NCBI RefSeq assembly: GCF_963576675.1
Contig: NC_088914.1
Location: forward strand, 84,690,441 to 84,754,440
Length of the DNA stretch: 64,000 nt
Reading direction: 5' to 3'
Source: Euphorbia lathyris
Lineage: Eukaryota; Streptophyta; Magnoliopsida; Malpighiales; Euphorbiaceae
Part shown: piece after piece, positions 10,298 through 20,499 of the stretch
Layout: every line of letters begins with the position of its first letter
How positions within the stretch are numbered: the stretch's first letter is position 1
Position numbers and translations under genes: made by a program
The notes under the pieces: model-generated
Databases searched by the model: none
Told to the model about the DNA's origin: nothing
The model's input: the letters and a program-made list of their open reading frames with translations, nothing else

Positions 10298-12958
10298 TCA
10301 AGGAAAAAGCTCAATGAGAGCTCTGGGGCCTAAAATAGGATGTATCTTATATTGAATGAAACCAGAATCAAAGAAGAGCTTTGCCCATTCTTTCTCAGTT
10401 CTCTCTTTCCCAACCATACATCCCATCATTTCCATGTCGAACAACATTTGTGCTTCACTCCAATCATTGTCATCCCAAGTTTTGTTTCTCATTACTACTT
10501 CAATGATTATAATCTTCCCTTGCTTTCCCTTTCTCTTAGCTATGGCATCTTTGCAATTTTTAAGTATCTTCACACATTCTTGGTCACTCCAATCGTGCAA
10601 TATCCACTGCATTTTAAACATTCATTAGTCATTACAATTTTACTTAGCAATAAAACTTAATCTGTGAAAAGTGTTTATCTTGCTTTGGTTCCTAAAAAGA
10701 ATAAAGTGACCTGGTGGATTATTCCTTGGGATTATAGGCACATTCCTAAGCATAGTTTCTTTCTATGGCTTGCGCTTCGAGGTAGATTGGCTGTTAAAGC
10801 TAATTTAAATAAGTGAAATTTGTCTACTGATCCTAAATGTAACCTTTGTGGAAGGCAAGATGAAACCACTGCTCACTTATTTTTTGAATGTCAAGTGAGC
10901 AGGGATATTTGGAAAAAGCTTTTGTATAAATGTCAGATGTCGTATAACTCAACGCACATGTATAATTGGAGAAGAATTATCAGCTGGTATGGTAGAAGGG
11001 CTTGTGGGAAATCTATTACTGCTGTAATTCGAAGGTTAGTTTTGAATGCAGCAGTGTATTGGCTATGAAGAGAAAGAAATGAAGTGGTTTTTTGTCAAAA
11101 GGCCTTTGATCCTCATAAAGTGCTAAACAGTGTTTATTCTTTTGTCAAGACTCAGGTACTAAGTAGGAATTGTTATTATAGATCTTCTATATGTAATTGG
11201 GAGGTGTGACATTAATGTGGGGACTGACTGATTTTTATGTAGGTGTTGCTGGGTTTTTGCTATGCTGCTGTAGCTTGGGTCAGTTTCTTTGTATAAGGTG
11301 TGAAGTTTTTTTTTTAGTTGTGGTGGATGATTTTTTCTTTGGGTTAAGACTGTGCCTTTGTTTTATGTACTTTGTACTCATTCTGATGTTTAATACAATA
11401 TATTTTTCATCAAAAAAAAAGTAAGTAATTTATTAATCTCTACATTTTTACGTAATACATTATTTAGTCATATTTTGAAAAACACATTATAAGATTCCTA
11501 ACTTTTGTCAATATTAGTCCTTTGATCTTTTTTGTCTATTTTTTTAGATTTTTGACCCAACTTATCTTAGCTTTCAAGACAACTATAGTAGAATACAAAA
11601 TGACCATGTTACTCTGTTATTTTCCGTCTATCTGTTTATGTCAAATATAATGATTAAAAGTCTAAAAAATAGATAGAATGACCAAAGGGTTAACAATGAC
11701 AAAAGATAAAGACCGTTTTTCAAAATAGGAGAACTACACAGTGTGTTAAGTAAAAAGTAAAAATGAAGCCCTTTTGACTCAGGATTGAAAAAGAAGAATT
11801 AAGATACACAACTCTTCATCTCTAGTTGAAACGTGCAATCAACACTCCGCAGATGAAGATAGAGAGGTGGTATGGGGAAACTACCCCTTGACCACCCTAT
11901 AAAGGGTAGTTCCCGGCAACTGGGATGTGTTGGCACCATTGCATCTCTAGCTCGGAATTTGGAAAATAGAAAACATTTGCCAACCAAACAAAACAATGAG
12001 AACTTCTATCATACTTCTGTAGTAATAAATAGGATCGTTCAAAAGAGAGATGCGTACTAATTCATGTGAGATTATTTGTTTTTAATTTTAAATATGCACA
12101 AATGATATCGATTGATTGGTGTGATGTATTATAGCATTGTAACTAAAACAAGAGAGAATAATAGTAATAAAAATGAAACAGTACCTTGAGTAAAATTGCA
12201 TCAGCAGGAGGAACAGCTTGAAACATATCTCCAATAACAAAATCCAAGTTATTTCTGGTTTCCAAGTCAGCATTAACAACTTGTGCAAGATCCAAAACAG
12301 TGCAACTCATGTCAGGAAAATTTTCAGCAATGGCTCTAGCCATATTCCCAGTTCCACCAGCAACATCAACCAACGAATCAATCCCTTCAAATACCTCCTT
12401 ACACTTGATCATCACCATCTTAGCAACCAAACCACTATCAGCAGCCATACAGTCATTAAACAAGTTATTGAGCCTCGGTTCGTGGCTCGCCTTTTCCCAA
12501 AGCGTCTTCCCGTTAACAGTAATAAATGGGTTCAGATCATCACTCTTCAACCAAGTACTCATATGCTCAAATGGCTGCATTATAACTGGGTCAAGGACAA
12601 GAGATACGAACTCTCCGTATCCTAAAGAGGTGCTCTCGAGGAGAAGACGAGAAGCTGGAGTAAGCCTATATTGCTCTTGGTTGTTTTTTTCGGCGGATGT
12701 CTCTATAGAGAAGAAACCCGAATGGACCAGAATTCGCATAAGGCGAAAAACATGGTCAGTTTTTGTGGATTGAATTGGAAGAGAAGCAACAAGATCAGAT
12801 AGAGAAATTGGCTGACCATGGCTATTGATGATATCTGGTATTCCTAACTCAACTGCACATTTTAGGCACATTGACTTAATAAAACAAAGTGAAGTACTCC
12901 ATATTTGGGTTTGAGCTTTGATTAGCTCATCTATGTTTTCTACACTAACCATCTCCAT
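10298..12958 (-). CDS. Plant O-methyltransferase (COMT-like), two exons, long intron
   Basis: Second SAM-dependent O-methyltransferase of the same class, expected to act in the cytosol on phenolics. Exon 1 is 12958-12185 and exon 2 is 10606-10298. The junction CTCAAG|gtactg ... aatgcag|TGG is phase 0, at the same place as in the neighbour, and the protein is also 360 residues. I chose ATG 12958; upstream in-frame codons begin at a TTG. Visible motifs are MCLKCAVELGIPDIINSHG near the N-terminus, the SAM loop VDVAGGTG (Ala where the neighbour has Gly) and WILHDWSD with the catalytic His (His262). The C-terminus IHPILGPRALIELFP is complete. The 1578-base intron contains an antisense L1-type LINE fragment. 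It lies tail to tail with the gene at 5329-6598. No inactivating lesion is seen. Confidence 0.93.
10662..11420 (+). mobile_element. L1-type LINE 3' fragment in OMT intron
   Basis: The translated sequence shows the zf-RVT region found at the end of plant non-LTR retrotransposon polyproteins: IPKHSFFLWLALRGRL followed by CNLCGRQDETTAHLFFEC, a C-x2-C-x9-H-x4-C pattern. It is broken by at least two stops (about 10817 and 11068). The 3' end 'aatacaatatatttttcatc' runs into a short poly(A) at 11412-11420. It is 5'-truncated and lies antisense to the methyltransferase. No convincing target duplication was found. Confidence 0.8.
11421..12184. other. Remainder of the OMT intron, AT-rich
   Basis: Intronic DNA between the LINE fragment and exon 1. 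Sequences at about 11430-11520 and 11690-11745 are weakly complementary ('ttttgaaaaac' against 'gtttttcaaaata'), so an old MITE may be present. The open frames here are small and unsupported. Confidence 0.35.
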
Positions 12959-13250
12959 TGATTTCAAGGAATATAGCTTAATTTGCTATTGTATTATCTA
13001 TCTATCAATTGATGCATACCTCTAAATTTGAAACCTTGATTTATAGCAGAAGGAACTCCCAATTTTATCATCATTTCTCACATAAAAAATGTGGGATAAA
13101 TATATTTTATTATCATTATTTTGGTTATAGAATGTGTGATAAATAGAGAATCGCTTTTATGTAATGATTTGTTCAATCATATCAGGGTGTGGAACCCGCA
13201 AGAGTTTTAATATTAATCGTATCTTTAAGGATCTTGTTTGCATGATCTTG
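12959..13250 (-). promoter_or_regulatory. Promoter region of the second O-methyltransferase
   Basis: Reading away from ATG 12958 on the minus strand, a TATA-like CTATAAATC lies at about 13039-13047, some 85 bases upstream. The block from about 13000 to 13245 is repeated near 21775-21990: 'gatttata', 'tgtgggataaata', 'cttttatgtaatg', 'agggtgtggaaccc' and 'atctttaaggatcttgtt' are all shared in the same order. Conservation of the order suggests shared ancestry with the promoter of a lost paralogue. Confidence 0.6.
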
Positions 13251-13429
13251 ACTGGAAGAAAATCCAATGTGTGTAGGAATAAATATTATTAATTCTCCAA
13301 AATAAAATAAATTCAAGCACATGTAATACATTTTATTGGAAATTTATATTCGTTGCTTGTTTATTGGTTTATTGGAAAAGATTGAGTGAGTAATGAAATA
13401 ATTAGGACAAAAGTAGAAGTTACATCTAT

Positions 13430-13755
13430 TGAGAACAAAATGAGGGAAAACTAACTAAGGTGGTTTGACCATGTAAGACCAAGACCGCTTGATGCGCGGG
13501 TTAGGAGGACTGAAGAGTGGCAAAGGATGTAATGGTGAGGGGTAGGGGATGATCTAAGCAAACTTGGAAGAGAGTGATCGAGAGTGATATAAGTTTATTG
13601 GATATTGAGGAAAATATGGTAGTGGAACAGAGTGAAGGAAGAGAATTTGTGTCGTTGACACGACTTGATTCCACGGTTTTATATGATGGTTCATGTTAGC
13701 TGACCCGGATCATTTCGGGACTAAGGCTTTGTTGATATTGTATTTGTTTATATGT
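13430..13755 (+). mobile_element. RTE-type LINE 3' end
   Basis: A degenerate frame near 13437-13620 reads KMRENxLxWFDHVRPRP and DARVRR, matching the C-terminal WFGHVxRRP...VRR signature of plant RTE reverse transcriptase proteins, with in-frame stops. The 3' UTR continues through 'gacttgattccacggtttta' to 'ggctttgttgatattg', the simple-repeat tail typical of RTE. The same 3' tail, inverted, forms the insert in the first OMT intron. Confidence 0.75.
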
Positions 13756-13809
13756 ACTTCCTTTTATAGAGAAGCTTGAACTTTTTAAAATACGAGTTTC
13801 ATAACCAAG

Positions 13810-14340
13810 GGCAGTTTCTAGGTGCATTTGCATTCTCCATGGAGCTCGCCTTCCCTTTCCTGGCTGAACTTGCATGTGCTGTTTTTGCGATCAGAACAGC
13901 GTTATCTCATGGATGAACCCACCTTTGGGTTGAAAGTGATTAAGCCTACGTGGTTGGGATACTCCGGATTCGCTCTAAGGACGTCCTTTGGTCAATTAAA
14001 CAGGATGGTTATTTTGCCTACAACAACTCAGTTCAATTAATCTGGTAGCTTCGCACATCTATAGAGAATGCAATCAAGTCGCTCATTCCTTAACAAACTT
14101 TGGTAGAACTGTCAATGCTCCTGTTTAGTGGGATGAGCTCCCCAATTTTTGCTCTTCTGATTTCTTTTGCAACCTTGCGGGACGGCATATTTACCGTTTC
14201 TCATAACCTTGTACGCTTTATTCCTTTTTCTTTTCTTTTAATAATATCGGCTTTGGTTTCAAGGCGGGTTCTACAGGGGTGCCGACCTAGTTGGGATGTC
14301 CTGAATTCCACCCTGCCACTCGCCTATTTTCACTAAAAAA
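13810..14340 (+). mobile_element. L1-type LINE 3' end with RNase H relic
   Basis: A broken frame at about 14050-14200 reads HIYRECNQVAHSLTNFGRT and, after a stop, DELPNF. This is the end of the RNase H domain of plant L1 polyproteins (the HIYREgNqvAD-LAn type). It is followed by T-rich 3' UTR-like sequence and a weak A run at about 14335. The upstream part (13822-14040) is probably the same element. It is inactive. Confidence 0.7.
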
Positions 14341-14514
14341 ATCAATGTATATATATTAAATTAACAATTAATTGTGCATTAATTCAATTTATAAATTAAA
14401 TTTTATGGTTATTAATGGAACAACAGATTAGATTCATGGGGATTAACTTGATCAACCAACCCTAAACTACTTTCATAAATTTATATATCAAATATATCAT
14501 ATAAATACAGTATA

Positions 14515-14704
14515 ATTTCATGGCTTGTATATGAGAAGGGTCAAGCGAATGTTGTCGCTCATAATTTAGCTCTTTGGGCACGGACTCTCTCTCATATGAA
14601 AATTATTATAGAAGATTATCCTTCTTCTGTTTCTTCTTGTATTCAGAATGATGTTATGTTTCTTTCTTCGTAATACAAGTTTCCGGTTTATAAAAAAAAA
14701 AAAA
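14515..14704 (+). mobile_element. Second L1-type LINE 3' end with poly(A)
   Basis: The frame reads YEKGQANVVAHNLALWARTL, then IIEDYPSSV and a stop near 14670, matching the last residues of the LINE RNase H (REANEVAH-LARWAR type). A 14-base poly(A) at about 14690-14704 closes it. This is a separate insertion from the preceding LINE end because both have their own RNase H terminus. Confidence 0.75.
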
Positions 14705-14889
14705 ACCATTTGAGAGCAAAGAAAAATAAAGAGTTTCGGAAATACTTAGACAGAAATTTTAGAAAACATTCTGAATTTGTGAGGTTTTATAAAATTGTCT
14801 TGTAAGTTGTTTTTTTTTTGTTTTGTTTATTTTGTTTGATTTTCAACTGTTTGACTAATTCGTATGAGGCGGTCTTCATGTCCTAACAC

Positions 14890-14924
<35 letters not shown>
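14890..14924. repeat. (ATA)n microsatellite
   Basis: About twelve uninterrupted ATA units. A second trinucleotide tract, (TTA)n, lies at about 15709-15738. Confidence 0.9.
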
Positions 14925-15094
14925 GTCATATCAGAGCGTCGAGCTTGTTGGTGTATCAATTATTTATTAGACATGATTTTACCTACCAAATTCAATATTG
15001 AAAAGTTTGATAGATCAGCGAATTTGAGTCTACGTAAAATTGAAGATGTGTGATATACTCAACGAAAACGGATGGGAGGACGCACTTGAAGGGA

Positions 15095-15706
15095 TTAGAA
15101 ACTAGGGGTGCACATAAAAATCCGTAAAATCGAAAAATCGAAAAACCAAACCGAAACCAAATCGAAAATAAGGTTAACTGAAACCGATGGACTAGTGTAT
15201 GGTTTTTAATTTTAAAAATAGTGGCTAATGGTTATGGTTACAGTTTTCATATTCTAAAACCGCGGTTAACCGAAACCGATCGAATTCAATTAAATATATA
15301 AAAATATATTTATTTATATTTATATTTATACATATAATTATACATTATCCCACTTAAAATAAATATAGGGATCAATAGCAAAATTTAATAAGAAACACTA
15401 ATTATTTTCGGTGATTAAGACTCAATGATGGAATATTTCATCCCAAATATCGTGTACTATCAAATTTGTTATAAAGTAGATAATTAGTAAAATTAATATA
15501 AATGGATAGAGCTTAGTTGGTAAAGCACGGATGCTAAGAATTCTAGTCCAAAAAACATAGTAATTTAATGCCTTAAAGAGTTGTGGTAAGGGAAAAATCC
15601 AGTGTCCAATTCATAGTCCACACGTACACAATGCACACATATCTCTCTTGTTAATCTCTTCAACTCGCCATTAACCCGCCGTTCCACTCACAATAAAAAT
15701 TAAAAG

Positions 15707-15737
<31 letters not shown>

Positions 15738-15938
15738 TTATTTAGTAATGGTTAGAAACTGAAATAAAAGGTTAACCGATCAAAATAATTGGTTAACCAA
15801 TTAGTGGTTAACCAAATTTAATAGACTTGTGTATGGTTAGTGTTTTCAAAAACCTGATAAAATAGTTAACCGACCGAATTAACCTTTATGCCGTATGAGA
15901 GAAATGGAAGCAATTGGATAAAACAATCACTCTTCATG
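15095..15938. repeat. Degenerate repeat rich in AACCGAAACC, with SINE-like insert
   Basis: It begins 'aggggtgcacataaaaatccg', then repeats 'aaccgaaacc' and 'ggttaacc' motifs on both sides of an AT-rich middle (about 15120-15290 and 15770-15880). This wording is typical of plant hAT-like MITEs, though a right terminus was not found. Within it, about 15504-15550 ('agagcttagttggtaaagc') resembles a degenerate tRNA-derived SINE head. No gene is present. Confidence 0.4.
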
Positions 15939-16019
15939 TTATTAATCTCTGACACACCCCTACACACAAATGCCCCTTTGGGCTTGCAGCGTGCACAACA
16001 CAAGCCCATCCCGCCATGT
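15939..16019 (-). mobile_element. TRIM-like element fragment, copy 3
   Basis: It carries the end of the inverted terminal repeat ('attaatctctgaca') and 65 bases of core ('cacacccctacacacaaatg' ... 'catcccgccatgt'), matching the other copies. It stops exactly where a CACTA terminus begins at 16020, so the transposon or a later rearrangement removed the remainder. Confidence 0.7.
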
Positions 16020-16310
16020 CACTACAAGAAAAATGTGTTTTACCAACGGAATATTCTGTCGGTGATCCTCCAAATTCGGTCGGAAATCAACGTTGCCGAA
16101 GGATTAGCAGCGGATTGTATTCCGCTGGTAAAAGGCTCGCTGGTACCGCATACCGACCACAAATCTCTTTCCGTCGGAGATATATGCCGACCAAAATTGG
16201 GTCGGAAAATTCCGCTGGTAAAGTTCAAACACCAACCAACTATTACCGACTCCAATTTGGACGGTGAATATTTCCGACCATTTTCCGTCGGTGATTAACA
16301 TTGAAAAAAA
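16020..16310 (+). mobile_element. CACTA (En/Spm) transposon left end
   Basis: It starts CACTACAAGAAAAATG, the classic CACTA terminus. Dense subterminal repeats follow around TTCCGTCGG/CCGACGGAAA and 'ttccgctggtaaa', repeated in both orientations to about 16300. Transposase coding sequence is not visible. No matching inverted terminus was found downstream, so the extent to the right is unknown. Open frames in this GC-richer stretch are repeat artefacts. Confidence 0.8.
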
Positions 16311-16740
16311 ATAATTTTTTTTTAATTAATCAATTTATTTGGATTGAAGGGAACTCGTATATGATATATGTACAAATTTGAGTCTTATAATTACAACTCA
16401 TATTTTTTTTTTTTTTTTGCCTTCAGCACATAATTCCTGCCATAAATTGACTGAACCTAATATGCTGTAGACTTACACCTAATTGCAAAGGACTTATAAA
16501 TAGATATGATCTGCCAATCACTCCCTTTAACACCCAATTCCTGCCATAAATTGAGAAAAGCTAAAAAATCCATGTCGCAAAAGTTTTCAGCAAATAAGTA
16601 CATATTATAAGAAAAATAAGTTGGGAGTTAATAATCCCAACATGATAATGTATACCTCAATCCATGAATTAAAACAACTACATGTATTGGGTATGGGCAC
16701 CTCAATCTGCGCGTGATAATATATACCCATCTTAGCTTGG
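16311..16740. other. AT-rich DNA, possibly inside the CACTA element
   Basis: No gene is recognised. The phrase 'aattcctgccataaattga' occurs twice (about 16430 and 16538), a local duplication of unknown origin. Confidence 0.35.
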
Positions 16741-17360
16741 ACTGAATCCGAATCCGCATCCGCCTCTATAGCTCTTCACTGTCATGCTTTCTTCCCTCTC
16801 CTTGCACCCTTTGATTGATGACTGAACTCTGACTGTAATAAAACGGACAAGAACGAGACGCTAATGAAAAAGAGTTTGTGCAATATATGCATAAAACTTC
16901 AAATATTCTATTTATTCACATTGAACATTTAAAGCACTAATAAGCCTACACATTGATCTCTTGAAATTATAACATTATAACAATAATAGTAAAGAAATAC
17001 CTTTCTTCCTAGAAGCATGGCTTTAACTTTGTTGTGAGATTTTGCAGCAGCAGCCCATCTCATCAAATCTTTCATTCTAGACATGGCTTTCATCTTATGA
17101 TCCCCTTTATGTTTATCCACAAAAGTAGTAGTAGTAGTTGACGAAGACATTAATGTTGTTGAATCAGTTACCGGTAAAACCTTATTTCCTATACATGAGT
17201 AGCAGCAGCTGATGTTTCCTGCTGCTTGTTAATACTAATAGTAATAACATCTTGTTTCTTCATTTTCATACACTCAACCCAATGCTCTTTCTCCTTCCTA
17301 CCCAATCTATCAATTTTTCTTACATTCACCGTGCCATAAAGAGTCGTATAGCTCCCTAAT
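16740..17360 (-). CDS. Possible small spliced gene, unrecognised
   Basis: I do not recognise this. On the minus strand an ATG at 17150 opens a frame starting [17 protein letters not shown], then [20 protein letters not shown] and KAMLLGRK. It reaches a good donor (AAAG|gtattt) at about 17000. A plausible acceptor (ttttattacag) lies at about 16842; the exon after it would be short in any phase, ending near 16730-16790. Upstream, at 17211-17360, another frame without a start reads [18 protein letters not shown] and VECMKMKKQ and could be an earlier exon. The basic, Ala-rich composition is unlike the flanking repeats. It could be a gene fragment carried by the adjacent CACTA element or an expressed small gene; exon limits are uncertain. 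Confidence 0.3.
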
Positions 17361-18829
17361 CAAGCCATGTGAGATATCTAACAGAAAAAAAGAAAGAAAG
17401 AAAATGATCTTACTATGAATGTTATCCTTGGAATTTCCCCTCTTATGGCAATGAAAAATCTGCTAGAATTATAAGGTTAATCTAGTTGACCAATGTTGTG
17501 AAGTGACATATAGAGAGAAGCTGCTCATCACCTGCATATTATAGAGAAATATGGTCTTTGATTGCTGACTGAACTTATAGCACGCTTCTTGGGCTACATT
17601 CCAATGATGGATGCCCATCATTCACTAGCACAAATGTTAAGGAGAATATAATCAGTCGTTAGAATAAATGAGCTGAACTACGTAATAAGCACGTTCCCAT
17701 TATATTATAATTTAGATTAAGCAAACAATGGTATGTATAGCATCAAACTCAAGTATGTCTGTCGAAAACTTCCACATCTAGAATTGAGGGTGGTTCTTCC
17801 ATAGCATCAAACTCAAGTATGTATTTCAAATATAAGTAGTTGGAGTTGGTTCTTAGTCGGTGCATATGGAGATGAAAAAATATCTTCGTACGAGCTTACC
17901 AAGTGCTCCAATGTTTCAGAATGTGAGATCGATCCTCGGTATGCGTAACTGCAGCAGGCTGTGTTTCATCGCCCCCACATCAATTTAGTTTGTTCCGCAT
18001 ACACTTCCTTCTGAATTCCATAGAATTCCATGCAGTAATCCATGCTTCCCATCCTGCATCACTCACATAACCAGGTTTTATTCTTTCCATCCAGATTTCT
18101 CACAAATCATCAGCATTTGCATATATTCAATAATAGACATGCAATTCAACATACTATGTACTTTGTTTTTCATTACTAAAAACATGAAATTCAATATACT
18201 ATTATTTCCACCCTATTATTCTCCATATTTTATTACTAAAAACATGAAATTCAATATACTATGTACTTTGTTTTTCATTTTTCTCCACCTTCAAAAACTG
18301 CATACCTATTTGCTGAGGGTATGAAATCTTTTCAATTGGAGCCCAAAATTGAACTGCAAGAAGACAATAATTTGTAAGCTACTGAAGTAAAAAATACATA
18401 AATAATATTACTACATGAATAATGTACTCACCCTTACAAAACTAAATAAAAAGACGCATGCTTATTAGAATTAGGAAAAGAGAGATGGAGAGGAAGTGAA
18501 TTAGGAGTTCTTGAATCTATGAATTAATGGAATTGATCTGATTCAAACATTCTTTTTGAGTATGTGTGTTTTGTGTGAGTATGTTATGTTTAACTACTCT
18601 TTTACCTTTTTCCTACATTTGATCCTACATTTGAGTATTGTAAATTGATTTTATAAAAGATAAAATAAAATAGAATCTTAATCAGAAAACTACAATACCA
18701 ACCTTTTCTCATTTCTCTCTCATTTATCAAAGAGTTTGTCCTGCCAGGAAAGGAAAAACACATTCATTTTCAAGGGAATTGAAAACACCCTCCTATCAAA
18801 ATGAATCTAACATATATATATATATATAT
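17361..18829. repeat. Intergenic DNA with ~50-60-bp tandem repeats
   Basis: No gene. At about 18138-18290 there are three degenerate copies of 'catgaaattcaatatactatg' plus 'tactttgtttttcatt'. 'agcatcaaactcaagtatgt' is repeated at about 17739 and 17802. Confidence 0.5.
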
Positions 18830-18954
18830 GGTGGTGAAACTCTTAGCCTAGTGGTTGAGAGCTTATCTATGCCTTGGGAGGTCATGGGTTCGAATCACAT
18901 CCTGGTCTGGTGGTGATTTTTCTTTCTTCTTTAATGTAAGGGCATTGCGCAAAT

Positions 18955-18967
<13 letters not shown>
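18830..18967 (+). mobile_element. tRNA-derived SINE
   Basis: A pol III promoter can be read: box A TAGCCTAGTGG (18844-18854) and box B GGTTCGAATC (about 18887-18896), about 33 bases apart, as in a tRNA. An unrelated body with a T/C-rich stretch and a poly(A) tail (18957-18967) follows. It sits between two (TA)n runs that may represent a target duplication. The 3' half does not complete a tRNA cloverleaf, so it is a SINE and not a tRNA gene. Confidence 0.78.
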
Positions 18968-18989
<22 letters not shown>

Positions 18990-20191
18990 TATGAATAAGG
19001 TGCAAAAAAAAAAAAAACTCTTCATGTTGATAGCGAAGAACAATTTTATCAGTCATTACCCGAATAGAGGAGAGCAGAGCAGGCTGCAACTATGGAGGGG
19101 AAAATTGAAGCAGTCAAATGAGTATATGAGGATTAACTTAGTTCAAAAGACTATTTAAATACATATACTGATTTGTTAGATTCTTATTCCTTCTCTTATT
19201 AGGATTGTTAAATACGTCCTATTAGGATTAGGATTACTTCCATTCCATATTATTCCTTAGGTTTATATTATCCTTCTACCTAGATGAAAATTCAAACCCA
19301 ACAAGATTGAGACTACAGAAATTCTCCAAAGCATGATAGGTCTTAAATTAGAAATAAAATTTCACTTAAAACGATAATTATTACAATATAAAAACTCAAA
19401 ACTATAATCACAATTTACGGAGATTTCAAATTCAGACAATAATCTGCACTTGATGGAGGATTTCAAATTGCTAGGGGAAATATAAAATTGAGCTGCCAAA
19501 CCCCTAAACCCATTAAAGATTAAATCAAACCCATTCAAAATTTAAGAAATTAACTCACCTAAACTGAAGAACAATCCCAAGCTTGTGGACGCAGCTTTTT
19601 CTGTCCAACAAACAGTCCTGCCAAGCAAAACAAGGTAAGCAATGAACTGAGAAAGGAAAAATAAAATCCAGATGCCATTTCAAATTAAGAAAAACTCATG
19701 CAAAAAAAAAACGAATTAACCGCAGAAGAGGGCCCAAAGTGAGACCAAGTCATGAGATGGGAAAGGATTGAAATACACTAAAATCGAACTGAAATCTAGG
19801 TCTAATTCTCACAACTGTCACAGTCAGAACAATGAAATCAAGCTGAAAAACAACTAGAGGAACAACGAAATCGAGCTGAAAAACTCAATATCCATATAAA
19901 TCAAGTTCACTATGTACAAAACTTCAAAAATGGTACAGTTAAGAAAACCTATTCAAAATCAAAGCAAACAAATTCAAAATTAAAAGTTAACTCACCCAAA
20001 TGAAGTACACTTTGGTCCATATGCCTTCCAAAATTCAACCCGTGTGAGAGAGTTCGAACTATATCGTTCAAAAATTAGGGCACTGGTTATACTCGATAGA
20101 GAAAGAAAGAGGAGAGGGGTGGCTGGTTTTAATTGAGAGTGAGAAAGAGGTGTTGGAGAGAGAAAGATGAGAGGGGTGAGAGCTATACCCA
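18968..20191. other. Intergenic DNA, no gene recognised
   Basis: AT-rich with short direct repeats such as 'aagctgaaaaac' near 19840-19880 and 'attaggatt' near 19200-19230. A 76-codon minus-strand frame at 19992-20222 runs into the TRIM element and has no recognisable domain. Confidence 0.4.
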
Positions 20192-20475
20192 TGTCATGGA
20201 ACCATTTTAATGAACAGCTCAACCTGATAGTTAAAGCTCAATCGTATATCTTATATTAATCTCCGACATGGTATCAGAACTTTTAGGACCAAACGGTCGA
20301 GGGTTTCGAGTCCTGACAACCTCAGATTTATGGAATTAAAAACATATGGCGGGATGAGCCTGTGTTGTGCACGCTGCAAGTCCAAGGGCCATTTTTCGTG
20401 TGAGGATATGTCAGAGATTAATATAAGATATATGAACTATCAGTTCGAGCTTTTAGTTCAATTGGTTCCATGACA
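20192..20475 (+). mobile_element. TRIM-like element, copy 2, with inverted left repeat
   Basis: The core has the primer-binding-site-like TGGTATCAGAAC (20269-20280) and a box B-like 'ggtttcgagtcc'. The right terminal repeat (20409-20475) reads TGTCAGAGATTA to TTCCATGACA as in copy 1. The left repeat (20192-20268) is the reverse complement, TGTCATGGAACC to CTCCGACA, so this copy has inverted rather than direct ends. No matching target duplication flanks it. Confidence 0.72.
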
Positions 20476-20499
20476 AAAATCAGTGAGGATTAACTTTTG

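Noticed and set aside
16016..16301. Four overlapping frames of 65-136 codons at the CACTA end
   Set aside because: This is subterminal repeat DNA (TTCCGTCGG units); the frames run on both strands and have no domain.
18844..18896. A tRNA gene
   Set aside because: Boxes A and B are present, but the 3' half does not close a cloverleaf and a poly(A) tail follows. It is a SINE head.
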